A DNA stretch of 64,000 bases, from assembly GCF_018406605.1 (NCBI RefSeq), contig NZ_AP024545.1:2604001-2668000 (forward strand), read 5' to 3'. Numbering within the stretch: the stretch's first letter is position 1; every line of letters begins with the position of its first letter. A program made the translations under genes and the position numbers. The notes below the pieces were generated by a model, which was not told the origin of the DNA, made no database searches, and saw only the letters and a list, made by a program, of their open reading frames with translations. Below, one piece after another: positions 1-8,446 of this stretch. This stretch comes from Noviluteimonas caseinilytica (GTDB taxonomy: Bacteria > Pseudomonadota > Gammaproteobacteria > Xanthomonadales > Xanthomonadaceae).

Positions 1-753
1 GACGCGGGCGTGCCGATCTCCGCGCCGGTCGCGGGCATCGCGATGGGCCTGGTGAAGGAAGGCGACGACTTCGTCGTGCTGAGCGACATCCTGGGCGACG
101 AAGACCACCTCGGCGACATGGACTTCAAGGTGGCCGGCACGCAGAAGGGCATCTCGGCGCTGCAGATGGACATCAAGATCCAGGGCATCACCGAGGAAAT
201 CATGAAGGTCGCGCTGGCCCAGGCGAAGGCCGGCCGCCTGCACATCCTCGGCGAGATGGCCAACGCCATCACCACGCCGCGCGGTGAGCTGAGCGAGTTC
301 GCGCCGCGCCTGCTGACGATGAAGATCCACCCCGACAAGATCCGCGAAGTGATCGGCAAGGGCGGCTCGACCATCCAGGCGATCACCAAGGAAACCGGCA
401 CGCAGATCGACATCCAGGACGACGGCACGATCGTCATCGCTTCGGTCAACGCCGCCGCCGCCCAGGCCGCGAAGGCGCGCATCGAGCAGATCACCTCCGA
501 CGTCGAGCCGGGCCGCATCTACGAAGGCAAGGTCGTCAAGCTGATGGACTTCGGCGCGTTCGTGACCATCCTGCCGGGCAAGGACGGCCTGGTGCACGTC
601 TCGCAGATCTCCAACGAGCGCGTCGAGAAGGTCAGCGACAAGCTCAAGGAAGGCGACGTGGTGAAGGTCAAGGTGCTGGAAGTCGACAAGCAGGGCCGCA
701 TCCGCCTGTCGATGAAGGCCGTGGAAGAAGGCGAGGGCGTGACCGCCGAGTAA
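1..753 (+). CDS. pnp: Polynucleotide phosphorylase, C-terminal part (5' end outside window)
   Basis: PNPase is a trimeric 3'-to-5' exoribonuclease of the RNA degradosome that phosphorolyses RNA to nucleoside diphosphates. The reading frame is open from base 1, so the gene starts upstream and only about 250 C-terminal residues are visible. The first part is the end of the second RNase PH domain, with the family-typical GDEDHLGDMDFKVAGT. It is followed by a KH domain (IGKGGSTIQAITKETG) and an S1 RNA-binding domain (YEGKVVKLMDFGAFV, DGLVHVSQIS) that runs nearly to the stop. The stop TAA is followed within 30 bases by a strong terminator, so lhr is not co-transcribed by default. Identity is certain; only the missing N-terminus limits the call. 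Confidence 0.98.
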   Translation, partial: DAGVPISAPVAGIAMGLVKEGDDFVVLSDILGDEDHLGDMDFKVAGTQKGISALQMDIKIQGITEEIMKVALAQAKAGRLHILGEMANAITTPRGELSEFAPRLLTMKIHPDKIREVIGKGGSTIQAITKETGTQIDIQDDGTIVIASVNAAAAQAAKARIEQITSDVEPGRIYEGKVVKLMDFGAFVTILPGKDGLVHVSQISNERVEKVSDKLKEGDVVKVKVLEVDKQGRIRLSMKAVEEGEGVTAE

Positions 754-780
754 TCGGCCGCGCGACATCGCAGGCTTCAC

Positions 781-811
781 GAAAAAGCGGGCTTCGGCCC
801 GCTTTTTCTTT
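781..811 (+). terminator. Rho-independent terminator after pnp
   Basis: A stem AAAAAGCGGGC and GCCCGCTTTTT closes on a TTCG tetraloop and runs into TTTCTTT. It lies 28 bases after the pnp stop codon and separates pnp from lhr. Confidence 0.93.
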
Positions 812-852
812 GCGTCGCAGGAGGTGAGACGGGCCCGTGCCAGGCTCGTGCC

Positions 853-3800
853 ATGCCCGTTCATCCCCCTCGCGAATCCCGGGCGGATAATCCCGCGGGC
901 ATGCCCCCGGCCTCCGTCCTCGCCCAGTTCCACCCCGCGGTCGCGGCGTGGTTTTCGCGCACGTTCCCGTCGCCCACGGAAGCGCAATCGCTGGCCTGGC
1001 CGGCGATCGCCAGCGGCCGCAACACGCTCGTCGCCGCGCCCACCGGGTCGGGCAAGACGCTCACCGCGTTCCTCGCCGCCATCGATGCGCTCGTGCGCGA
1101 AGGCCTGTCGACCGGCCTGTCCGACGAGACGCACGTCGTCTACGTCTCGCCGTTGAAAGCGCTGTCGAACGACATCCACCTGAACCTCGAAGCGCCGCTC
1201 GCCGGTATCCGCGAAGAGCTCGAACGCCTCGGCCTTCCCGACGTCCCCATCCGGACCGCCGTACGCACCGGCGACACGCCGCAGAAGGAACGCGCGCAGA
1301 TGCGCCGCGCCCCGCCGCACGTGCTGGTGACCACGCCGGAGTCGCTGTACGTGTTGCTCGGCTCCGAGTCGGGCCGCGCGATGCTGTCGAAGGCGCGCAC
1401 GGTGATCGTCGACGAAATCCACGCGGTGGCCGCCAGCAAGCGCGGCAGTCATTTGTCGCTGTCGCTGGAACGCCTCGAATCGCTGTGCGGCCGCGCACTC
1501 GTGCGCGTCGGCTTGTCCGCCACGCAGAAACCGATCGATGAAGTCGCGCGCTTCCTCGTCGGCAGCGCCGCCGTGGCGCCCGACGGCACGCCCGACTGCG
1601 CGATCGTCGACATCGGCTACACCCGCGCGCGCGACCTCGCCATCGAAGTGCCGCCCACGCCGTTGTCGGCGGTGATGTCCAACGAGCAATGGGACCAGGT
1701 CTACGCGCGCATCGCGCAACTGGTCGAGCAGCACCGCACCACGCTCGTCTTCGTCAACACGCGCCGCATGGCCGAACGCGCCGCGCGGCACCTCGGCGAA
1801 AAGCTCGGCCGCGAACACGTCGCGGCGCACCACGGCAGCCTCGCGCGCGAATTGCGCCTGGATGCGGAGCAGCGCCTCAAAGCCGGGCAGCTGAAGGTGC
1901 TGATCGCGACCGCGTCGCTCGAACTGGGCATCGACATCGGCGACGTGGACCTCGTGTGCCAGCTCGGGTCGCCACGCGCGATCGCGGCGTTCCTGCAGCG
2001 CGTCGGGCGGTCGGGGCACCACGTCGGCGGCACGCCGAAGGGGCGCCTGTTCCCGCAATCGCGCGACGACCTCGCCGAATGCACCGCGCTGCTCGACTGC
2101 GTGCGTCGCGGCGGACTGGATGCGCTGCACCTGCCGCGCGCGCCGCTGGATGTCCTCGCGCAACACCTGGTCGCCGAAGTCGCGATGCAGGAATGGGACG
2201 AGGATGCGTTGTACGACCTCGTACGCCGCGCGTGGCCGTATGCGCAGCTCGCGCGCAAGGACTACGACGCCGTGGTCGCGATGCTCACCGAAGGCTTCAC
2301 CACGCGGCGCGGCCCGCGCGCCGGCTACGTGCATCGCGACGCCGTGCATCGCCGCCTGCGCGGCCGGCAGGGCGGGCGCGTCACCGCGGTGATGTCGGGC
2401 GGCACGATCCCCGACACCGGCGACTACGCCGTGGTGCTGGAGCCGCAGGCGCTCAACATCGGCTCGGTCAACGAAGACTTCGCGATCGAAAGCATCGCCG
2501 GCGACATCTTCCAGCTCGGCAACACCAGCTATCGCGTCCTGAAGCTGGAGCCCGGCCGCATGCGCGTGGAAGACGCGCACGGCGCGCCGCCGACGATCCC
2601 GTTCTGGCTCGGCGAAGCGCCGGGACGCACGGATGAGCTCTCGCAGGGCGTCTCGCGGTTGCGCGAAGAAGTGGTCGCGCGACTGGGCGAAGGCGACGAC
2701 GCATTGACCGACGCGATCGCGTGGCTCGTCAACGACGTCGGCCTGCCCGAAGACGCCGCGCGCCAGCTCGCCGACTACCTGGCGCGCCAGCACGTGTCGC
2801 TGGGCGCCATGCCCACGCAGTCGCGCATCGTGCTGGAACGCTTCTTCGACGAATCCGGCGGCACGCAGCTCATCGTGCATTCGCCGTTCGGCAGCCGCGT
2901 CAACCGCGCGTGGGGGCTGGCGCTGCGCAAGCGCTTCTGCCGCAAGTTCAATTTCGAATTGCAGGCTGCGGCCACCGAAGACGCGATCGTCCTGTCGCTC
3001 TCCACCAGCCACAGCTTCCCGCTGATCGAAGTCGCGCATTACCTGCATTCGTCCTCGGCCGAACACATCCTGGTGCAGGCGTTGCTCGATGCCCCCTTGT
3101 TCGGCGTGCGCTGGCGCTGGAACGCGACGACGGCGCTCGCACTGCCGCGCTTCACGGGCGGGAAGAAAGTGGCGCCGCAGTTGCAGCGGATGCGGTCGGA
3201 GGATTTGCTGGCCACCGTGTTCCCGGACCAGGTGGCGTGCGCGGAAAACCTGGTCGGCGAACGCGAAGTGCCCGACCACCCGCTGGTCGCGCAGACGCTC
3301 GACGACTGCCTGCACGAGGCGATGGATGCGGCCGGCTGGCTCGATGTCCTGAGGCGCATGGAATCGGGCGAGATCGACATCGTCGCGCGCGACCTCACCG
3401 CGCCGTCCCCGTTCGCCGCCGAAGCCCTCAACGCGCGGCCGTACGCCTTCCTCGACGACGCACCGCTGGAAGAACGCCGCACGCAGGCCGTCATGGCGCG
3501 CCGCTATGGCGAAGCCGACACGGCGGAAGACCTTGGCCGCCTCGACGCCGCCGCGATCGACGAAGTCCGCGCGCAAGCCTGGCCCGACGCCCGCAACGCC
3601 GATGAAATGCACGACGCGCTGATGGGCCTGGGCTGCGTGACGCAGGCCGAAGCCGACCTGCATGGCTGGCAGCGCTGGCTCGACGCATTGGCGAAGGACC
3701 AGCGCGCCACGCGCCTGGCGATCGCCGGGGGTCAGTGGTGGCCCGCCGAACGCTTGCCGCAGGCGCAGGCCTTGCATCCGGCCGCGATGATGCAGCCCGC

Positions 3801-5265
3801 GATCGCGACGCCCGCCGAATTCGCCCGCACGTGGACGCCGGAAGACGCCACCGTCGCGCTCCTGCGTGCGCGGCTCACCGGCCTCGGCCCGGTCACCGCC
3901 GCGCAACTCGCTGCAGCGCTGGGCCTGTTGCGCAGCACGATCGACCTCGCGCTCGCCACGCTGGAAAGCGAAGGCTTCGCGATGCGCGGCCGCTTCACCC
4001 CGGGCCCCGATGCACCGCACGACGAGGAATGGTGCGAACGTCATCTTTTGGCGCGCATCCATCGCTACACGATCGGGCGCCTGCGCCGCGAAATCGAACC
4101 CGTCGAACCGCGCGACTACCTGCGCTTCCTGTGCGACTGGCAACGTGTCGCGCCGGGCGCACGCGTCAGCGGTCCCGAAGCGCTGGCCGGCGTGCTCGCG
4201 CAACTCGAAGGCTTCGAAGCCCCGGCCTCGGCGTGGGAAAGCGACCTGCTGCCGGCGCGCGTCGCCGACTATTCGATCGCCTGGCTCGACGACCTGTGCA
4301 CCGCCGGCCGCGTGACGTGGGCGCGCCTGCGCCACACGCCGGTCGACACCGGGGCAGGGCGCTCGACCTCGACGACCAGCGGCCCCGTGCGCGCAACGCC
4401 GATCGTGCTGCTGCCGCGCCGCCAGCTCGCGACGTGGACGCACGTGGCCGCGCATCGCGGCGAAGAAGATGCGGCGTTGTCGTCGCGCGCGGAAAAGGTC
4501 GCGGACTACCTGCGCGACCACGGCGCCTCGTTCTTCGACGAACTCGTCGGCGGCGCGCACCTGCTGCGCACCGAACTCGAGGACGCGCTGGCCGAACTGG
4601 TCGCGCGCGGTCGCGTGCACTGCGACAGCTTCGCCGGCCTGCGCGCGTTGCTGGTGCCGCAGGCCAAGCGGCCGTCGTCGTTCGGCGGTCGTCGCGGCCG
4701 TCGCACCGCGCTGTTCGGCATCGAGGACGCCGGCCGCTGGACGCTCACGCGCCGGCACGCCGACACGAGTGAACCGCTGTCGCCGGAGTCCCTCGAACAC
4801 ATCGCGCGCACCTTGCTGCGGCGTTACGGCGTCGTCGGCTGGCGCCTGCTCGAACGCGAAGCCGCGTGGCTGCCGCCGTGGCGCGACCTGCTGCGCGTCT
4901 ACCACCGCCTCGAAGCCCGCGGCGAAATCCGCGGCGGCCGCTTCATCGCGGGCCTGTCGGGCGAACAGTTCGCGCTGCCCGAAGCGATCGGCGCCTTGCG
5001 CGCCGTGCGCAAGCGCCCGCACGACGGCGCGCTGGTCAGCGTGTCCGCGCTGGATCCGTTGAACCTGGTCGGCACCGTGCTGGCCGGCGACAAGGTGCCG
5101 CGCCACCTCGGCGCGCGCGTGCTGTATCGCGATGGTGTCCCCGTCGCGACGTGGGTGGCGGGGAAGCTCGCGTGGCTGGGGCCGACGACGCTGGACGAAC
5201 AACGAGCCATGCGACGCGCGCTGTTGCGGGAGCCGGACCCGGTGCTGCACGGCGTCACGGGCTGA
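853..5265 (+). CDS. lhr: Lhr-type large DEAD/DEAH-box ATP-dependent helicase
   Basis: This is a very long superfamily 2 helicase of 1470 residues, close to the roughly 1500 of E. coli Lhr, a DNA/RNA-stimulated 3'-to-5' translocase linked to DNA repair. The N-terminus has Walker A APTGSGKT (about residues 62-69), motif II DEIH (about 187-190) and motif III SATQKP (about 222). The second RecA domain contains the motif VI region QRVGRSGHH. A winged-helix and Lhr core follow, then a long C-terminal extension characteristic of full-length Lhr rather than of the shorter ligase-associated helicases. The ATG at 853 is used here, but no good Shine-Dalgarno precedes it. An in-frame ATG at 901 (MPPASVLAQF) would also keep every motif. 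It is a single gene between the pnp terminator and the S41 peptidase. Confidence 0.93.
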   Translation: MPVHPPRESRADNPAGMPPASVLAQFHPAVAAWFSRTFPSPTEAQSLAWPAIASGRNTLVAAPTGSGKTLTAFLAAIDALVREGLSTGLSDETHVVYVSPLKALSNDIHLNLEAPLAGIREELERLGLPDVPIRTAVRTGDTPQKERAQMRRAPPHVLVTTPESLYVLLGSESGRAMLSKARTVIVDEIHAVAASKRGSHLSLSLERLESLCGRALVRVGLSATQKPIDEVARFLVGSAAVAPDGTPDCAIVDIGYTRARDLAIEVPPTPLSAVMSNEQWDQVYARIAQLVEQHRTTLVFVNTRRMAERAARHLGEKLGREHVAAHHGSLARELRLDAEQRLKAGQLKVLIATASLELGIDIGDVDLVCQLGSPRAIAAFLQRVGRSGHHVGGTPKGRLFPQSRDDLAECTALLDCVRRGGLDALHLPRAPLDVLAQHLVAEVAMQEWDEDALYDLVRRAWPYAQLARKDYDAVVAMLTEGFTTRRGPRAGYVHRDAVHRRLRGRQGGRVTAVMSGGTIPDTGDYAVVLEPQALNIGSVNEDFAIESIAGDIFQLGNTSYRVLKLEPGRMRVEDAHGAPPTIPFWLGEAPGRTDELSQGVSRLREEVVARLGEGDDALTDAIAWLVNDVGLPEDAARQLADYLARQHVSLGAMPTQSRIVLERFFDESGGTQLIVHSPFGSRVNRAWGLALRKRFCRKFNFELQAAATEDAIVLSLSTSHSFPLIEVAHYLHSSSAEHILVQALLDAPLFGVRWRWNATTALALPRFTGGKKVAPQLQRMRSEDLLATVFPDQVACAENLVGEREVPDHPLVAQTLDDCLHEAMDAAGWLDVLRRMESGEIDIVARDLTAPSPFAAEALNARPYAFLDDAPLEERRTQAVMARRYGEADTAEDLGRLDAAAIDEVRAQAWPDARNADEMHDALMGLGCVTQAEADLHGWQRWLDALAKDQRATRLAIAGGQWWPAERLPQAQALHPAAMMQPAIATPAEFARTWTPEDATVALLRARLTGLGPVTAAQLAAALGLLRSTIDLALATLESEGFAMRGRFTPGPDAPHDEEWCERHLLARIHRYTIGRLRREIEPVEPRDYLRFLCDWQRVAPGARVSGPEALAGVLAQLEGFEAPASAWESDLLPARVADYSIAWLDDLCTAGRVTWARLRHTPVDTGAGRSTSTTSGPVRATPIVLLPRRQLATWTHVAAHRGEEDAALSSRAEKVADYLRDHGASFFDELVGGAHLLRTELEDALAELVARGRVHCDSFAGLRALLVPQAKRPSSFGGRRGRRTALFGIEDAGRWTLTRRHADTSEPLSPESLEHIARTLLRRYGVVGWRLLEREAAWLPPWRDLLRVYHRLEARGEIRGGRFIAGLSGEQFALPEAIGALRAVRKRPHDGALVSVSALDPLNLVGTVLAGDKVPRHLGARVLYRDGVPVATWVAGKLAWLGPTTLDEQRAMRRALLREPDPVLHGVTG

Positions 5266-5312
5266 CGCGAAGGCCGGCTTACACTTCGGCCATCTCGCGC
5301 CGGAGTCGTCGC

Positions 5313-6866
5313 ATGCGTCTTGTCCCGCGGTTGCTGGTCGCCTCGTTGTTGCTTGCGCTGTCCGCACCGATGGCCGCGCAGTCGCCGCCCGCGGCGCAGG
5401 ACGAAGTCGGCATCGCGCCGCAGATGACGTTCGAGCGCAGTTCGCTGCAGGCCGACGTCGACATCGTCGAGCGCACCTACACCGCGCTGCACCCCGGCCT
5501 CTATCGCTACAACACGCCGGCGCAGATGCGTGCGCACTTCGCGGACCTGCGCAAGGCGCTCGATGGGTCGCGCACGCTCGCGCAGGCGTACCTCGCGTTC
5601 TCCGAGTTCGCGGCGACGGTGCAATGCGGGCACACGTGGGCGAATTTCAGCAACCAGTCGAAGGACGTGCAGCGCGGGCTGTTCGAACGCGGGCGCGTCC
5701 GCGTGCCGGCCGAGTTCCTGTGGCGCGACGGCCGGATGCTCGTCACGCGCGATCTCACCGGCAAGGGCGTGTTGCCGCCGGGGACGGTGATCTCCGCGAT
5801 CGACGGCATCGACACCAAGGACGTCCTCGCGCGCCTGATGCGCATCGCCCGCGCCGACGGCGGCAACGACGCGAAGCGCCGCGACCAGCTGCAGGTGCAG
5901 GGGCTGGAGAAATGGGAGCCGTTCGACGTCTACCTGCCGCTGTATTTCCCCCAACTCGGCGAGCGCATGACCTTGCGCACGACGACCCCCGCGGGCGCAT
6001 CGAAGGACGTCGTGGTGCAGGGGCTCGATTACGCGCAGCGCCTGGCCGCGCGCCACGTCGAAGCGGACGACCCGCACGCCGGCTGGCGCCTGGATACCTC
6101 CGATCCGCGCATCGCGGTGATGAAGATGCCGACGTGGGCGTTGTACGACACGAAGTGGGACTGGAAGGGCTGGATCGAGGACGCCTTCGTGCAACTCGAC
6201 AAGTCGCCGCGCGCGGCGCTCGTCGTCGACCTGCGCGGCAACGAAGGCGGGCTGGATGCCGGGGATGCGCTGCTGCCGCACCTGGTCGATGCGCCGATGA
6301 AACTCAGCGAGCCAGTCCGCCTCGTCCGCTATCGCAAGGTTGCCAAGCCGCTGCTGCCGTACCTGGAAACCTGGGATCCCAGCTTCAAGGACTGGGGCGA
6401 CGACGCACAGCCCTACGCGAAGGAGATCGACGGGCAGCGCTACTTCACGCTGCGCGACGACGATGCGCCGCCGATCGCGCCCGGCACCGAGGTCATCGAA
6501 CGCACGCTGGCCCCGAAGGCGCCGCGCTATCGCGGGCGCGTGTTCGTGCTGATCGATGCGAGCAACAGTTCGGCGACGTTCCAGTTCGCCGAACGCGTGC
6601 GCGCGGCGAAGCTGGCGACGCTGGTCGGCGAGCCCACCGGCGGCAACCAGCGCGGCATCAACGGCGGTGCGTTCTTCTTCCTGCAGCTCACGAACACCGG
6701 GCTGGAAGTCGATGTGCCGCTGATCGCGCGCTTCCCGATGCGCGACGGCAAGGCGCCGCCGGATGCCGGCCTCACGCCCGACATCGCTGCATCGCCCAAG
6801 CCGGGCGACATCGCAGCGGGCACCGACGTCGCGATGGCCGCGGTACGCGCCGCGCTCGACAAGTAA
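5313..6866 (+). CDS. Secreted S41-family serine peptidase
   Basis: A 517-residue protein that begins with a clear Sec signal peptide (MRLVPRLLVASLLLALSAPMAAQ), placing it in the periplasm or outside the cell. The C-terminal half carries S41 (C-terminal-processing peptidase/tricorn) features: VVDLRGNEGG, then IDASNSSATFQFAE with the probable catalytic Ser, then GEPTGGNQRG. The middle segment (TVISAIDGIDTKDVLARL) resembles a divergent PDZ-like region. The frame stays open far upstream of 5313, but those residues overlap the end of lhr and have the Arg/Ala-rich composition of a shadow frame, so the signal-peptide ATG is chosen. It ends 6 bases before the convergent GntP permease gene. The substrate is unknown. 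Confidence 0.85.
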   Translation: MRLVPRLLVASLLLALSAPMAAQSPPAAQDEVGIAPQMTFERSSLQADVDIVERTYTALHPGLYRYNTPAQMRAHFADLRKALDGSRTLAQAYLAFSEFAATVQCGHTWANFSNQSKDVQRGLFERGRVRVPAEFLWRDGRMLVTRDLTGKGVLPPGTVISAIDGIDTKDVLARLMRIARADGGNDAKRRDQLQVQGLEKWEPFDVYLPLYFPQLGERMTLRTTTPAGASKDVVVQGLDYAQRLAARHVEADDPHAGWRLDTSDPRIAVMKMPTWALYDTKWDWKGWIEDAFVQLDKSPRAALVVDLRGNEGGLDAGDALLPHLVDAPMKLSEPVRLVRYRKVAKPLLPYLETWDPSFKDWGDDAQPYAKEIDGQRYFTLRDDDAPPIAPGTEVIERTLAPKAPRYRGRVFVLIDASNSSATFQFAERVRAAKLATLVGEPTGGNQRGINGGAFFFLQLTNTGLEVDVPLIARFPMRDGKAPPDAGLTPDIAASPKPGDIAAGTDVAMAAVRAALDK

Positions 6867-6872
6867 CGCGCG

Positions 6873-8276
6873 TCAGACGATCCCGGTGGCGTAGAACACC
6901 GCGATCACCAGGAACACCGCCATCGTCTTGATCAGCGTGATGGCGAAGATGTCCTTGTACGACTGGCGATGCGTCAGCCCCGTCACGGCGAGCAGGGTGA
7001 TCACCGCACCGTTGTGCGGCAACGTGTCCATGCCGCCGGAGGCCATCGCCGCGATGCGATGCAGCACTTCCATCGAAATCCCCGCGGCGTTCGCATTGGC
7101 GATGAACGTGTCCGCCATCGCGGCCAGCGCGATGCTCATGCCGCCCGATGCCGAGCCGGTGATGCCGGCCAGCGCCGTCACCGTCACCGCTTCGTTGACC
7201 AGCGGATTCGGGATCGCGCGCAACGCATCGGCCACGACGAGGAAGCCGGGGAGGGCGGCGATGACCGCACCGAACCCGTACTCCGACGCGGTGTTCATCG
7301 ACGCGAGCAACGCGCCCCCGATCGCGGACTTGCTGCCTTCGGCGAACCGCGCGCGCACCGGCTTCCACGCCAGCACGAGCACCGCGAGGATGCCCGCGAG
7401 CAACGCGCCTTCCACCGCCCAGATCGCCGTGACCTTCGCGATCTCCTGCACCACCGGCGCCGGATCGCCGATCACGCCGGGCTTGAAGCTGTGCTCGGCG
7501 CCGTACCACTTCGGGATCGCCGAGGTGAGCAGCTTGTTGACCACGCCCACCAGCACCAGCGGCAACAGCGCCACCAGCGGATGCGCGAGGCGCGCGCCGG
7601 TGAAGGCGACGGGTTCGTTCACCAGCGTCGCGGCATCGCCGTAGCCTTCGCCCTTGCGCGCGGCGGCGCGACGACGCGACTCCAGGTACGTCATGCCCGC
7701 GATCAGGATCGCGACCGCGCCGATCGTGCCGAGCCACGGCGCCGCCCAGCCGTTCGTGCCGAAGAACGAGGCCGGAATGATGTTCTGGATCTGCGGCGTG
7801 CCCGGCAGCGCATCCATCGTGAAGGTGAACGCACCGAGCGCGATCGTGCCGGGGATCAGGCGCTTGGGGATGTCGGACTGGCGGAAGAGTTCGGCCGCGA
7901 AGGGATACACCGCGAACACCACGACGAACAACGACACGCCGCCATAGGTGAGCAGCGCGCACACCAGCACGATCGACAGCATCGCGCGTTGCGGCCCGAC
8001 GACGCGAATCGCCGCGTTGACGATCGCCCGCGAGAATCCCGACAGCTCGATCACCTTCCCGAACACCGCGCCCAGCACGAACACCGGGAAATACAACTTG
8101 AGGAACCCCACCATCTTGTCCATGAACAAGCCGGTGAACATCGGCGCGACCAGCGAGGGATCCGTCAGCAGCACCGCGCCCAGCGCCGCGATGGGCGCGA
8201 ACAGGATGACGCTGTGGCCGCGGTAGGCGACCACCATCAGGAACACGAGCGCCGCGAGGACGATCAGGAAGGCCAT
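6873..8276 (-). CDS. GntP-family permease, candidate 3-hydroxybutyrate transporter
   Basis: A 467-residue, highly hydrophobic inner-membrane carrier with about 12-14 predicted helices. It resembles the GntP (gluconate:proton symporter) family, which also includes bacterial D-3-hydroxybutyrate permeases. Family-like signatures include ALPGTPQIQNIIPASFFG, TGSASGGMSIAL and ASGGMDTLPHNGAVITLL. The start ATG at 8276 (MAFLIVLAALVFLM) begins directly in the first helix; in-frame codons upstream encode a non-membrane Arg/Ala-rich stretch and were discarded. The gene is divergent from a TonB-dependent receptor whose promoter shares an element with 3HB catabolic genes, so a 3HB-related substrate is inferred. 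Gluconate or another organic acid remains possible. Confidence 0.85.
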   Translation of the reverse strand: MAFLIVLAALVFLMVVAYRGHSVILFAPIAALGAVLLTDPSLVAPMFTGLFMDKMVGFLKLYFPVFVLGAVFGKVIELSGFSRAIVNAAIRVVGPQRAMLSIVLVCALLTYGGVSLFVVVFAVYPFAAELFRQSDIPKRLIPGTIALGAFTFTMDALPGTPQIQNIIPASFFGTNGWAAPWLGTIGAVAILIAGMTYLESRRRAAARKGEGYGDAATLVNEPVAFTGARLAHPLVALLPLVLVGVVNKLLTSAIPKWYGAEHSFKPGVIGDPAPVVQEIAKVTAIWAVEGALLAGILAVLVLAWKPVRARFAEGSKSAIGGALLASMNTASEYGFGAVIAALPGFLVVADALRAIPNPLVNEAVTVTALAGITGSASGGMSIALAAMADTFIANANAAGISMEVLHRIAAMASGGMDTLPHNGAVITLLAVTGLTHRQSYKDIFAITLIKTMAVFLVIAVFYATGIV

Positions 8277-8347
8277 GCACGATCCCCGGCCGCGCGATGC
8301 GGCCTTTGCAGGGGGCGAGTGTTCGGCAAGCGCCCGCGCGCGGCCCA

Positions 8348-8393
8348 TCGGACGAAGGTCCAATGCCGCCCACGTGGCATGCGGCCCTAGCCT
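8348..8393 (+). promoter_or_regulatory. Putative activator site plus -10 element for the TonB-dependent receptor
   Basis: The 19-mer TCGGACGAAGGTCCAATGC contains a perfect inverted repeat GGAC-GAAG-GTCC (8350-8361). A -10-like TAGCCT, within CTAGCCT, lies at 8388-8393. If transcription starts near 8400, the repeat is centred at about -44.5, the usual place for a class II activator that substitutes for a -35 element. The same element with identical geometry occurs at 16217-16262. It lies in the 170-bp spacer between the GntP permease and the receptor. Confidence 0.62.
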
Positions 8394-8446
8394 TGGCGCC
8401 AATCCGCGGATCGTCCGCGTACGGTTGCATTGGGGAGATCGATCGC

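Noticed and set aside
4866..6866. A longer S41 peptidase starting inside lhr
   Set aside because: Upstream residues overlap lhr out of frame and the signal peptide begins at 5313.
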